A DNA stretch of 64,000 nt from Ensifer sp. IC3342. Lineage in GTDB: Bacteria > Pseudomonadota > Alphaproteobacteria > Rhizobiales > Rhizobiaceae. Each line of letters starts with the position of its first letter. The first letter of the stretch is position 1. Shown here one piece after another: positions 33,443-41,921 of the stretch. The notes below the pieces were generated by a model, which was given only the letters and a program-made list of their open reading frames with translations, was not told where the DNA came from and did not search any database. The stretch spans positions 33,768-97,767 of the forward strand of contig NZ_JADYVE010000016.1 in assembly GCF_020193655.1 (NCBI RefSeq). The letters are read 5' to 3'. The position numbers and the translations under genes were made by a program.

Positions 33443-35473
33443 TTACTTGTTCCGGACCGCCCCGACGATCGTCTCACCGAAGATCGCGCGCTGAAGGGGG
33501 GCCGCGAGCGATTCCGCATAGGGCGTGGCGATGTGATGACGATCGCGGAAGGTCAGTTTGCCGTCGATCACTGCGGGGCACGTGGTTTTATTGCAGAACA
33601 GATCGACGACGTCGACATAGGACGCATGACCCACCTCCGAAACGGCCTTACGTTCCGCTGCCGGGATCGTCTCCTCCACCGCCTCGTCGCGCGGTGTGTC
33701 GCAAACGCTGGGGCTCTCGTCCTGCCACAGGGCGCGCGCAACGCATTTGTCGAGGTAGGATTTGTGCAGCGGACCGTCACGGAGCATGACGACATCGCTG
33801 CCAGTGTCTTTCAATGTCTCGACCGCGCGCTTGATGCCCTTGGCCCACTCACTGACATCGATCTGGTAGCTCGATATATAATTGATGTCGTTCCGGACAT
33901 AGCTGGAGGAATATTGCGAAAGGATCACGACGTCAGGCTTCAGCGCGGCAATTTCGCCAAACACCAGCTTCCTCCACTGGTCGCACTCGCTATAGTCCCG
34001 CGCCAACACAGAGTTCCAGGTCGTGACACTTGCCGCCGGACATGACGACTTCAGATAGGTGACGAGCCGCCAGCCATTGCTCTCGGCAATTCGCTTGAGC
34101 GGCGTCGACCAGTGGTCGGCATGGGAATCGCCGAAGAGAACGATGGTCTTTTTCGGGTTCTTCGCGCCAAACTCACAGGCCCTTGGCGCCACCTCGTCCC
34201 TTTCGAGCACGCAGGCCGAATCGAATTCCCGCGCAGCCGATTTCCGTTCGGCGCTTCTGAGGACCTGCCGCTGCTCCGAATCGAGGTTGAAGCCTGCAAG
34301 GGCAGCACTTCCGTAGGCAACCGTCGCCCCCGTCGCAGTAAGAAGCGCGGCGAGTCCAAGCGACCGACTGGTCTTGGCCGCCAGCCAGCCGCTGTGGCGC
34401 ACCGGATTTTCGATGAAATGATAGCTGAAGAGCGAGAGGACGAGCGTGAGCGCGAGACACAGGAACCGTTGGGCGATGCTCAGGTCCGGCTCGAGGATTC
34501 CCGCATAGACGATGACCGGCCAGTGCCAGAGATAGAGGGAATAGGAGAGTTTTCCGATCTCCTGGAACGGCTGAAAGGCGAGGATCGACCTCGGTCCGAC
34601 GCGGCTTTCATGCGCACCGCTGAGCAGCACCATGACCGTGCCTAATACGGGCACCAGGGCAATGGAGCCAGGAAAGGGAATGTCCTCCGTGACGGTCAGA
34701 TAGGCCACCGCGATCAAGGCGAGCCCAAGCCAGCCGAGCATGGGCGCAAAGCGAAACCGCTTTGCCCACTCCTGCGAGACCGCCATCGAAGCGAGGCCAC
34801 CGGCAGCGAATTCCCAAGCTCTCAGCGGCGAGAAATAGAATGCCCAGGGCTGGGAAATCGCAGTCACCCGCCAGCTAAGCGCAAAGGAGACCGCGGCCAC
34901 GGCGGCGAGCAAGAGGAACAGGCCGCGCCTGCCCGGACGACACCGCGCAAGGACCAGGAGGAGCGCAGGCCAGACGAGATAGAACTGCTCCTCGACCGAG
35001 AGGGACCAGTAATGGATGAACGGGTTGTTCGACGCGTCCGACGCAAAATAATCGACGGCCCAGCGAATGAGCCACAGATTGATCATGTAGGACGAGGCAA
35101 ACAGCGAGCCTTTCGAATAAAACTGCTGCTCGGACGGCGCGAGAATGAAGTAGCCGAAAAGCAGCGTCGCCAGGATGACGAATAGGGACGCCGGAAGCAG
35201 GCGGCGGGCGCGCCGGCCATAAAAGCGCCAGAGATTGACCGTGCCGCTCCTGGCAATCTCCTGCTGCAGATGGCGGGTGATCAGGTACCCGGAAATGACG
35301 AAGAAGATATCGACGCCGACGAAGCCGCCGGGCAGACCGGTCATGCCGAAATGAAAGGCAACGACACCGGAAACTGCCAAGGCGCGCAGTCCTTCGATGT
35401 CCGGGCGAAAGGTTCCTGGGGCCGCTTGCATACTCATACCACTGGCTGCATTTCTCTCAGGTGCCCCAGTCAT
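33443..35473 (-). CDS. Membrane acyltransferase (AT3) fused to SGNH domain, OafA type
   Basis: 676 residues. The N-terminal half is a ten-helix acyltransferase-3 domain with RPDIEGLRALAVSGVVAFHFG (catalytic H in the first helix), FFVISGYLITRHL and a conserved arginine in FYGRRARRLLPA. The C-terminal third (from about residue 430) is a periplasmic SGNH hydrolase-like domain: LFGDSHADHW (block I with Ser), DVVILSQYSSSY, and FRDRHHIATPYAESL with the catalytic Asp-x-x-His. OafA-type proteins O-acetylate surface polysaccharides such as LPS or exopolysaccharide. The start is uncertain: ATGs at 35473, 35437 and 35431 are all in frame, none with a good ribosome site; the domain begins just after the last. 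No sugar-assembly genes adjoin it. Confidence 0.88.
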   Translation of the reverse strand: MTGAPERNAASGMSMQAAPGTFRPDIEGLRALAVSGVVAFHFGMTGLPGGFVGVDIFFVISGYLITRHLQQEIARSGTVNLWRFYGRRARRLLPASLFVILATLLFGYFILAPSEQQFYSKGSLFASSYMINLWLIRWAVDYFASDASNNPFIHYWSLSVEEQFYLVWPALLLVLARCRPGRRGLFLLLAAVAAVSFALSWRVTAISQPWAFYFSPLRAWEFAAGGLASMAVSQEWAKRFRFAPMLGWLGLALIAVAYLTVTEDIPFPGSIALVPVLGTVMVLLSGAHESRVGPRSILAFQPFQEIGKLSYSLYLWHWPVIVYAGILEPDLSIAQRFLCLALTLVLSLFSYHFIENPVRHSGWLAAKTSRSLGLAALLTATGATVAYGSAALAGFNLDSEQRQVLRSAERKSAAREFDSACVLERDEVAPRACEFGAKNPKKTIVLFGDSHADHWSTPLKRIAESNGWRLVTYLKSSCPAASVTTWNSVLARDYSECDQWRKLVFGEIAALKPDVVILSQYSSSYVRNDINYISSYQIDVSEWAKGIKRAVETLKDTGSDVVMLRDGPLHKSYLDKCVARALWQDESPSVCDTPRDEAVEETIPAAERKAVSEVGHASYVDVVDLFCNKTTCPAVIDGKLTFRDRHHIATPYAESLAAPLQRAIFGETIVGAVRNK

Positions 35474-35883
35474 TCATGGCACGAACAGATCTGGAGGCAA
35501 ACGGTGATTTTGATGCGATGCAGCATCCGCTGCCGCAACGCAGCACGTCATCGCGGGGTGATCCTGACCGAAAATGAGGCGGCAATATGGGGCCTTTTTC
35601 AATTCTTTCTGAAGTTTGCGCACGCGCCCGCACTTTTGTGGCTCTCATGCAACTCAGAGAAACCGGGAAATTGCCGTGCAGACGTCCCTTGGTATTACGC
35701 TGCCAGATCACAACTACTGATTGATTATGCCACACAACGCGCCCCGTCAAAAAAGAGGGGTCAACGCGCCGAAACCGCAAGAAACTCAGCGGTCCGACAG
35801 GGAGCGACCGGCTCGGCGCAGAAGGGCAATCCTCTTTGAGCGGTACCCGGGTTAAATGCCGCTGACGACGTCTGCCGATACGC
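35474..35883. other. Intergenic region without a recognisable gene
   Basis: About 410 bp between the acyltransferase start and the aminotransferase terminator, somewhat AT-richer than the flanks. It must contain the acyltransferase promoter. Open frames on both strands give no family resemblance. Confidence 0.4.
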
Positions 35884-35910
35884 AAAAAGGCCCGGCGTTT
35901 CCGCCGGGCC
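35884..35910 (-). terminator. Rho-independent terminator of the aminotransferase gene
   Basis: On the reverse strand GGCCCGGCG (35910-35902) and CGCCGGGCC (35897-35889) form a perfect 9-bp stem with a 4-nt loop, followed by five T (35888-35884). Confidence 0.9.
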
Positions 35911-35938
35911 CCTCAAAATGTTCGCCGTGCTTACGAAC

Positions 35939-37165
35939 TCAGGCCGCCTCGGCCACCTCGCCGCGGATCAGGCTGCCGAGCCGGCGGATGCCCTCGTCGA
36001 TCATCTTGTCGTTGGCGCAGGAGAAGCTCAAGCGCAGCGTGTTCTCGCCGGAACCATCGGCGAAGAAGGCGCGGCCGGGGACGAAGGCGACCTTCGCCGT
36101 CTGGATCGATTTCGCCAGCAGCTCGGCACCGTCCGTGCCCTTCGGCAGCGTCACCCAGACGAACATGCCGCCTTCCGGCTTGGTCCAGGTCACCCCTGCC
36201 GGCATGTATTTCTCGAGTGCGGCCAGCATGGCGCTGCGGCGATGCTTATAGACGTTGTGGATCTTCGCCACTTGCTCGTCGAAGCCGCGTTCGGCAACAG
36301 TGCAGATCGCCATCTGGTTGATGGTCGAGGAATGCAGATCCGCCGCCTGCTTCATCAGCACCAGCTTGCGGATCACCGTTTCGGAGGCGCAGACCCAGCC
36401 GACGCGAAGGCCCGGCGCCAGCGTCTTGGAGAAGCTGCCGCAATAGATTGTCCGGGCGCTGTTGATGTCGCCCTTGCGCGCGATTTCCAGCGCCAGGATC
36501 GGCGGGATCGGCTCGCCGTCGTAGCGCAGCGACTGATAGGCCGCATCTTCGATCACCGCAATGTCGAGCTCTTCTGCGAGGTCGAGGACGCGCTCGCGGC
36601 CGGCACGATCCACCGTCTCGCCGGTGGGGTTGGCGAAATCGGCGGAGAGATAGGCGAACTTCACCTGACCGCCCGCCTCAGCCGCCTGTTGGCGGTAGGC
36701 ATCAGGCGTGCGGTTGCCGCCGGGGTTTAGCTGGTCGTAGGTCGGCTCATAGGCATTGAAGGCCTGCAGCGCACCGAGATAGGTCGGCCATGTGACGAGC
36801 GCGGTATCCTTCGGCGACAGGAACAGCTTGCCGAGATAGTCGAGCCCCTGCTGCGAGCCGGAGGTGATGAAGATATTATCGACCGTCGCCGGAATGCCGA
36901 GGGCTGCCATCTGCTTCGCCAGCCACTCGCGCAGCGGCCGGTAACCCTCGCTTACCGAATATTGCAGAGCCGCGCTGACCGCCGGGCCGCCGAAGATTTC
37001 GGCGTAGGCCGCCTTGAATTCCGCGTCGGGGAAGAGTTCGGGATCGGGAATGCCGCCGGCAAAGGAGATGATATCGGGACGATCGAGCAGTTTCAGAAGC
37101 TCACGGATTTCGGAGGCGCGCATCCGGCTCGAACGCGTCGCGAAGATATGGTCCCAATTCAGCAT
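35939..37165 (-). CDS. PLP-dependent class I/II aminotransferase (2-aminoadipate/LysN-like)
   Basis: 408 residues from the ATG at 37165; the in-frame codon at 37180 is TTG and lies inside the ribosome-site region (GAGGAAA). The PLP lysine sits in GSFSKTLAPGLRVGW, the pyridoxine-contact Asp in IAVIEDAAYQSLRYDG and the carboxylate-binding arginine in NTLRLSFS. The N-terminal RSSRMRASEIRELLKLLDRPDIISFAGGIPDPELFP is typical of the branch that includes 2-aminoadipate and MocR-like aminotransferases with broad substrate use. It moves an amino group between an amino acid and 2-oxoglutarate or similar. It is divergent from the threonine-dehydratase-like gene and ends at a strong terminator. Confidence 0.9.
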   Translation of the reverse strand: MLNWDHIFATRSSRMRASEIRELLKLLDRPDIISFAGGIPDPELFPDAEFKAAYAEIFGGPAVSAALQYSVSEGYRPLREWLAKQMAALGIPATVDNIFITSGSQQGLDYLGKLFLSPKDTALVTWPTYLGALQAFNAYEPTYDQLNPGGNRTPDAYRQQAAEAGGQVKFAYLSADFANPTGETVDRAGRERVLDLAEELDIAVIEDAAYQSLRYDGEPIPPILALEIARKGDINSARTIYCGSFSKTLAPGLRVGWVCASETVIRKLVLMKQAADLHSSTINQMAICTVAERGFDEQVAKIHNVYKHRRSAMLAALEKYMPAGVTWTKPEGGMFVWVTLPKGTDGAELLAKSIQTAKVAFVPGRAFFADGSGENTLRLSFSCANDKMIDEGIRRLGSLIRGEVAEAA

Positions 37166-37386
37166 GGGCGGTTTCCTCAAGGTCTTGGGAACGGGACCGC
37201 GGAAGATGAAGCGGCTTTCCGACGTCCCGTGTTTCTTGTCGATCGTCCGGCGACAGGATCACGTCCGCTAATTTATGTCAACGTTATTGACCTAAATCAG
37301 TTCTTTTTTCGTGGCTCCCAGCTTACAAACCGGTCTCTGCCGCATGGTTACTTGCGTGACGTAACGTGAGACCTTGACCCCTGGCG

Positions 37387-37411
37387 TAGCGCGCGCGGAT
37401 ATCGCGCGCTA
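37387..37411. promoter_or_regulatory. Inverted repeat upstream of the dehydratase gene
   Basis: Perfect 9-bp arms TAGCGCGCG and CGCGCGCTA around 7 nt, 41 bp before the GTG start. Its position suits an operator or a leader hairpin; no known regulator consensus is recognised. Confidence 0.4.
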
Positions 37412-37451
37412 TGCTCTTCCGATCCGTTAGGAACCGCGTCGGGAGGTTTGC

Positions 37452-38444
37452 GTGAACGACACTTCATCAGCGTCCGCTTCACTCAGGATTCCAACATTCG
37501 AGGATGTTCAAGCGGCACGGGCGCGCATTTCCGGCGCCGCGCATCGCACCCCCGTTTTGACATCGCGGACCGCGGACGGAATGGCTGCCGCATCTCTCTT
37601 CTTCAAGGCGGAGAACCTGCAGCGCGCCGGCGCCTTCAAGTTTCGTGGCGCCTACAACGCCGTCGCGGCACTCGACGAATCTTCCCGGAGAAACGGTGTC
37701 GTGGCCTTCTCCTCCGGCAATCACGCCCAGGCGCTCGCCTATGCGGCGAAACTGCAAGGCGTTCCGGCAAGGATCGTGATGCCGACGGACGCGCCGGAGA
37801 TAAAGATCGCGGCGACGAAGGCTTATGGTGCCGAGATCCACTTCTATGACCGGTATACCGAGGATCGCGAGGAAATCAGCCGACGCATCGCCGCCGAGCG
37901 CAGCGCAACGCTGATTCCCCCCTTTGATCATGCCGATGTGATTGCGGGACAGGGTACCGCCGCGCTGGAACTGGTCGAGGAAGTCGGAGAACTCGACCTG
38001 CTCGTCGTGCCACTCGGCGGAGGCGGCCTGCTCGCCGGCAGCGCGCTCAGCGCTCGTGCGCTCTCACCCGCCTGCAGGATTGTTGGCGTCGAGCCGGAGA
38101 CGGGCAACGACGGCCAGCAGTCATTGAGGAAGGGCGAGGTCGTGCATATCCCAGCACCGAGATCCATCGCCGACGGCGCGATCGTCACCCACATCGGCGA
38201 GCGCAACTTCGCCATCCTGAAACGCACAGTCGACGACATCGTAACCGTCACCGACGCCCAACTGGTCGAGACCATGCGGTTCTTCGCCGAACGCATGAAG
38301 ATCATCGTGGAGCCGACCGGTTGCCTGGCCGCGGCAGCCATATTGCAGGGTGTGCTACCCTGCCCGGGTGCGAGAGCTGGTATTATCTTGAGCGGCGGAA
38401 ACGTCGATCTGAAAACGTTCAATGCGCTGCTGAGCGCGCGCTAA
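37452..38444 (+). CDS. PLP-dependent threonine/serine dehydratase family enzyme
   Basis: 330 residues beginning at GTG, with GGGAGG 5 nt upstream. The PLP lysine is in NLQRAGAFKFRGAYNAV, the phosphate-binding loop is VPLGGGGLLAGSAL, and SSGNHAQALAYAAKL is the substrate-carboxylate motif; together they mark the fold-type II threonine dehydratase group. At this length there is no C-terminal regulatory ACT domain, so it is a catabolic-type enzyme or a serine racemase/hydroxyaspartate dehydratase relative; these cannot be separated by eye. It should deaminate a hydroxy amino acid to a keto acid. The gene is divergent from the aminotransferase gene across a 286-bp gap that contains an inverted repeat. 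Confidence 0.9.
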   Translation: MNDTSSASASLRIPTFEDVQAARARISGAAHRTPVLTSRTADGMAAASLFFKAENLQRAGAFKFRGAYNAVAALDESSRRNGVVAFSSGNHAQALAYAAKLQGVPARIVMPTDAPEIKIAATKAYGAEIHFYDRYTEDREEISRRIAAERSATLIPPFDHADVIAGQGTAALELVEEVGELDLLVVPLGGGGLLAGSALSARALSPACRIVGVEPETGNDGQQSLRKGEVVHIPAPRSIADGAIVTHIGERNFAILKRTVDDIVTVTDAQLVETMRFFAERMKIIVEPTGCLAAAAILQGVLPCPGARAGIILSGGNVDLKTFNALLSAR

Positions 38445-38445
38445 A

Positions 38446-38481
38446 GCGCGTGACGTTCACACTTTTTGGCGACACGCACTA
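38446..38481. repeat. Partial intergenic repeat (cacACTTTTTGGCGACA type)
   Basis: GTTCACACTTTTTGGCGACACGCACTAG matches the right-hand part of the repeat at 52688-52786 (CTGCACACTTTTAGGCGACCTGCATTAG) with few changes. It follows the dehydratase stop directly. Confidence 0.5.
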
Positions 38482-38570
38482 GATCCCCTCACCCGCGCGC
38501 GCCCTTGGCACTTGTCCGACGTCGCGGCGCGGCTTATCAGGCGCGCATAGCGTTCTACGAGGGAAACGAG

Positions 38571-39179
38571 ATGCCGCCGCCCAGCGACGAGACGAATGCC
38601 TTCTACCGAGATAACGCAGCGGCCTATGCAAATCGGGAACGCAAGGCGCCGACGGTGCGCCTCGACAGGTTCCTCGCCAGACTTGAACCCGGCGCCAGGA
38701 TTCTCGAGCTCGGCTGCGGCGGCGGACAGGACAGCGCCTATATGCTCGCCAAGGGATTCGATGTGACACCAACCGACGGCTCGCCGGAGCTTGCAGCGGA
38801 GGCGGAGCGTCTGCTCGGTCGGCCGGTCGAGGTCGTCCGGTTCGACGAGATCGGATGGCACGATGCCTTCGACGCGGTCTGGGCGGAGGCATGCCTCCTG
38901 CATGTGCCACGTGCCGATCTTTCCAACGTCCTCACCCGCATTCTCCGCGCACTGAAAGCCGGCGGGATACTTCACGCCAGCTTCAAGGCTGGAAACGGCG
39001 AAGGTCATGATCGCTTCGGGCGCTATTACAATTATCCTTCGCGGGAGTGGTTGATGCGACAGTACAACAATGGCTGGACGAACGTCGAGATTCGCGAAGC
39101 GGATGGCGGCGGCTACGACGGAGAGCCGACCCACTGGCTGCATGTGTCGGCCGCAAAACCGATATCAGCAGAACAATAG
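38571..39179 (+). CDS. Class I SAM-dependent methyltransferase
   Basis: 202 residues from the ATG at 38571, preceded by GAGGGAAACG; the longer open frame to the left runs into the repeat and is not coding. SAM motif I is ILELGCGGGQDSAYMLAKGF, motif II VTPTDGSPELAAEAE, and the following strand AFDAVWAEACLLHVPRADL and LKAGGILHASFKAG match motifs Post-I and III. The GCGGGQDS version of motif I and the ACLLHVP segment are shared by small-molecule methyltransferases related to tellurite-resistance TehB and Mg-chelatase-like families. The protein is soluble. It follows the dehydratase on the same strand after a 126-bp gap with a repeat; linkage is weak. Acceptor unknown. Confidence 0.88.
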   Translation: MPPPSDETNAFYRDNAAAYANRERKAPTVRLDRFLARLEPGARILELGCGGGQDSAYMLAKGFDVTPTDGSPELAAEAERLLGRPVEVVRFDEIGWHDAFDAVWAEACLLHVPRADLSNVLTRILRALKAGGILHASFKAGNGEGHDRFGRYYNYPSREWLMRQYNNGWTNVEIREADGGGYDGEPTHWLHVSAAKPISAEQ

Positions 39180-39233
39180 TGAAGAAGGCCGGATCGCGCC
39201 AGGTCTGCAAGGCTTCCTAGTCTGACTGGCCCT

Positions 39234-39335
39234 TCAGGCCTCCCCTTCGTCCCAGTAGCTGCAGATCAGCAGGAAACAGATCCCAGCCAGGATGAAGAAA
39301 TCGAAGAGAGCGAAGTGCTGCAGAATCGTCATCAT
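39234..39335 (-). CDS. 33-residue predicted membrane microprotein
   Basis: The reverse strand encodes MMTILQHFALFDFFILAGIC followed by FLLICSYWDEGEA and TGA. A perfect AGGAGG lies 7 nt before the first ATG, which is rare by chance and the main reason to call it. About 20 central residues form one hydrophobic helix rich in Phe, Leu and Ile, with a negatively charged C-terminal tail; the size and shape resemble small inner-membrane subunits such as KdpF or bacterial small stress proteins, but no family is recognised. It stands alone, with no neighbour within 50 bp on its strand. Confidence 0.55.
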   Translation of the reverse strand: MMTILQHFALFDFFILAGICFLLICSYWDEGEA

Positions 39336-39589
39336 TACGCTTCCTCCTGCCACCAACACATCAGAACACGAATTGGCATACAGAGGAAGAAGATATGCAG
39401 AATGTTATTTCGAAATACCTTGGCTTAGGGAACGTAGGATTTGCGCCGCACAATAACATTCTGCGATGCACAACGATATATTCATCAAAACACGAACAAA
39501 AGCGGACCGGTTAAGTTCGTTGCCTCTTCAGCGGAGTCATCCCAATTTCCGATGCGCCGTTCTATGGCAGAAATGAAACGGGGAACCTG

Positions 39590-39703
39590 ATGGCGCGGTC
39601 GCGCCGCAAGTTGTTCAGCCGTTTCGTTGAAGCAGCCGAACGCGCTGATTTTGACGCGGCGCAATGGCGGACGGAAAACCACTACCGGATTTTCCTGGGA
39701 TAA
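39590..39703 (+). CDS. Possible 37-residue soluble small protein
   Basis: ATG at 39590, preceded by GGGGA 5 nt upstream, opens MARSRRKLFSRFVEAAERAD, continues FDAAQWRTENHYRIFLG and stops at 39703. The sequence is basic at the start and amphipathic in the middle, with a natural-looking amino-acid mix. Antisense frames of similar length exist, so the call rests on the ribosome site and composition only. It converges on the lipoprotein gene 3 bp away. Confidence 0.35.
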   Translation: MARSRRKLFSRFVEAAERADFDAAQWRTENHYRIFLG

Positions 39704-39706
39704 GTC

Positions 39707-40027
39707 TCAGGCCGGCTGCACCGATTTGATGCTGCCGCTGCTGTCGACGACGCAGTTGAACTTGCGCCCGCCGGCATCGACATCGACGGCGTAGGTCGTC
39801 GCGTCGAGCTGGCGCGAACTCATCGGCAGAACCCTGGCGCCGCTGGCTTGAGCGACAACCGCATTGGCGCAGATGAGTTGCAGGTCGGCGGGCGCAGTTT
39901 GCAGGCTTGTGCGGGCCATGTTCTGCGGCTCAGGCGTCGATGACTGGCATCCGCCAAGAAGCGAGACGCCGGCGACAGCAAGTGCGCAGCGCGCGATCGA
40001 AAATGCGTTCAAATTGCTCGTCGACAA
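39707..40027 (-). CDS. Small lipoprotein of unknown function
   Basis: 106 residues. The signal sequence ends in the lipobox LLGGC (C27), so the mature protein of about 80 residues should be lipid-anchored, probably in the outer membrane since no Asp follows the cysteine. The mature part (LICANAVVAQASGARVLPMS, then TYAVDVDAGGRKFNCVVDSSGSIKSVQPA) has two cysteines that could form a disulfide and ends with a beta-like VxCVVDxxGxIxSV pattern seen in small periplasmic alphaproteobacterial proteins. No named family is recognised. It is followed upstream on the same strand by the L,D-transpeptidase gene across only 36 bp, so both may concern the envelope. Confidence 0.72.
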   Translation of the reverse strand: MSTSNLNAFSIARCALAVAGVSLLGGCQSSTPEPQNMARTSLQTAPADLQLICANAVVAQASGARVLPMSSRQLDATTYAVDVDAGGRKFNCVVDSSGSIKSVQPA

Positions 40028-40063
40028 ATCCTCACCTCCAGAAATCGCCTTCGCTGGCCATTT

Positions 40064-40714
40064 TCAAACGCCTTTGTAGAGCGCCGCCCCCTGCATCAGC
40101 ACGATGACCTTCGCGCCGATTTTGACGCGAGAATGCAGATCGATGATGTCGTCATTGTTCATCCGGATGCAGCCGGAGGAAACATCGAGACCGATCGTCC
40201 AGGGCTCCACCGTGCCATGGATGCGGTAGATCGTATCGTTCTCGCCCTCATAGAGATAGAGCGCCCTCGCCCCGAGCGGATTGTCCGGCCCGCCCGGCAT
40301 GCCGGCTGCCCATTTCGCCGCGTTCGGGTCACGCGCCACCATCTCGGGCGGCGGCGTCCAGGTCGGCCACTCGGCCGTGCGCCCGACGCGGACGATGCCC
40401 GCCCAGCCGAAGCCCTCGCGTCCGACGCCGATGCCGTAGCGGATCGCCTGGCCGCCGGGCTGGACGAGATAGAGAAAATGCTGGTTGCCATCGATGATGA
40501 TCGTGCCGGGCGGCTCGGCCGTACGGAACGGCACGACCTGCCTGCGAAAGGCCTCGGGAACCTGCTTGTTATGCGCAAAATACTGCCGTGCCTTGCGCTT
40601 GTCGTAGTCGACCCATTTCTTCGTGCGGGCGTCGTAGATCTGCGTCGCGGCGAGCGCCGCCAGCGGCCCGAGGCAGAGGCCCGCGGCAAGCACGATCAAG
40701 CCGATTTTCCGCAT
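40064..40714 (-). CDS. L,D-transpeptidase (YkuD domain)
   Basis: 216 residues from the ATG at 40714, which gives a Sec signal peptide (MRKIGLIVLAAGLCLGPLAA, cleaved after ALA). The catalytic YkuD motif is intact near the end: IYRIHGTVEPWTIGLDVSSGCIRMNND, with the His and the nucleophilic Cys in SSGCIRM. Upstream, PPGTIIIDGNQHFLYLVQPGGQAIRYGIGVG is the conserved start of the domain. Such periplasmic enzymes form 3-3 cross-links in peptidoglycan or attach outer-membrane proteins to it; rhizobia carry many copies. In-frame ATGs further upstream lack a signal sequence. It is separated from the binding-protein gene behind it by 47 bp on the same strand. Confidence 0.9.
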   Translation of the reverse strand: MRKIGLIVLAAGLCLGPLAALAATQIYDARTKKWVDYDKRKARQYFAHNKQVPEAFRRQVVPFRTAEPPGTIIIDGNQHFLYLVQPGGQAIRYGIGVGREGFGWAGIVRVGRTAEWPTWTPPPEMVARDPNAAKWAAGMPGGPDNPLGARALYLYEGENDTIYRIHGTVEPWTIGLDVSSGCIRMNNDDIIDLHSRVKIGAKVIVLMQGAALYKGV

Positions 40715-40761
40715 CGTCCCGCCATGATTTACCTCGGCCTCAAGACTATCCCGGATCATCG

Positions 40762-41709
40762 TCATTGCTTTGCCCACCCGTCTATGCGTGCTGCGTTGCC
40801 GTCGACCCATTTCTTCGCGTAGTCGGGGGGCGTCTGGCGCTCCACCTCCAGCGCATAACTCATCGCCGTCACCTCTTCCGGCGAGAAATCCACCTGTTCC
40901 AGGAACTTCGCGATATCGGGATGCTTCTTGCCGAAGGCGGCGGCATAGGCGATGTGGAAATGAGCGGCATCCCAGGCGGTTGCCGCGCTCGACTTGGTGA
41001 CCCACAGAGGATCGTCTGCCGGCACGATCTTCCACTTCGCCGGATCATGCGCCGGTTCCTCGATGCGCGTGAGCTTGTGCAACTCGAAGACGTGATGCGG
41101 TGCATAACAATAGAACACCATCGGCCGCGCGGTCGCGACCGCCGCGTCGACCGCCGCCATCGCCACGTCTTCCTCGGCCTCGACGAGCGTCAGGTTCGTG
41201 GCATGACCATAGCTGTTCGCCCTCACCCGTTCTATCCCCGTCGAAAGCCAAGTCGGCGCGCCGATCCAAACTTCGCCGCGTCCGTCACCGTCGGTATCGA
41301 GCACCGCGGTCTTTGCCGGGTCGCTGAGATCGGCGATCGTCTTGAGGCCGGCAGCGGCCGCCTCGGGCGTGGCGCAAAGGCCCTGCCAGGCCGGCACGGC
41401 GCGCCCGCTCAAGACGACCGCGCCTTTGTCGGTCACGTATTTCTTGATGAGATCCTCGAAATTCGGCCGCCAGACCTCAGGCTGGATGTCGACCTCGCCC
41501 TTGTCGAGCCCGACAAAGGCGTTGATCGTCCCGAGTTCGCGCACTTCCGCATCGAGCCCGAACTTCTTGGCGATGCTCAATTTGAGGATATTGGCCGTTG
41601 CCTGTCCGGACGGCCAGTTGGGCATGGCGATCACCAGGTCGGCTGCCTCAGCCGGCAGGGCAACAGTTGCGGCGAGCATGGCCGCGAAGACGGCCACGCG
41701 GAATTTCAT
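40762..41709 (-). CDS. Glycine betaine/choline/proline-type ABC binding protein
   Basis: 315 residues from the ATG at 41709, where a signal peptide (MKFRVAVFAAMLAATVALPA, cleaved after AEA) begins. The mature part DLVIAMPNWPSGQATANILKLSIAKKFGLD and the later MVFYCYAPHHVFELHKLTRI match the OpuAC/ProX family that binds quaternary amines through a box of aromatic residues; WPSG, PEVWRPNF and YCYAPHH are plausible cage positions. No permease or ATPase gene adjoins it, so it is an orphan component that may serve a transporter elsewhere. It delivers an osmoprotectant or nutrient from the periplasm. Regulation is not visible. Confidence 0.87.
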   Translation of the reverse strand: MKFRVAVFAAMLAATVALPAEAADLVIAMPNWPSGQATANILKLSIAKKFGLDAEVRELGTINAFVGLDKGEVDIQPEVWRPNFEDLIKKYVTDKGAVVLSGRAVPAWQGLCATPEAAAAGLKTIADLSDPAKTAVLDTDGDGRGEVWIGAPTWLSTGIERVRANSYGHATNLTLVEAEEDVAMAAVDAAVATARPMVFYCYAPHHVFELHKLTRIEEPAHDPAKWKIVPADDPLWVTKSSAATAWDAAHFHIAYAAAFGKKHPDIAKFLEQVDFSPEEVTAMSYALEVERQTPPDYAKKWVDGNAARIDGWAKQ

Positions 41710-41921
41710 GCTTCTCTTCACAGTGCCCTCCGAACAGATTCCCCGAATGCTGCGGCGATTGTGAATGATTGCTATGAGTCGAAATCTGCAGCGTCGCGCC
41801 AAGTCGGACGCTACGTACGCAATGTGCACGCGCTTCATCTGCCTGCGGGGTCCACGCGACCCGGAATACTATGCAGGCATGTCTTGACGGCCGGCAGGAT
41901 GCACCAGCTTCTTCCCCTCAG

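Noticed and set aside
35457..35885. 142-codon - strand frame before the acyltransferase gene
   Set aside because: No ribosome site, no recognisable family, and Arg/Ser-rich; likely non-coding.
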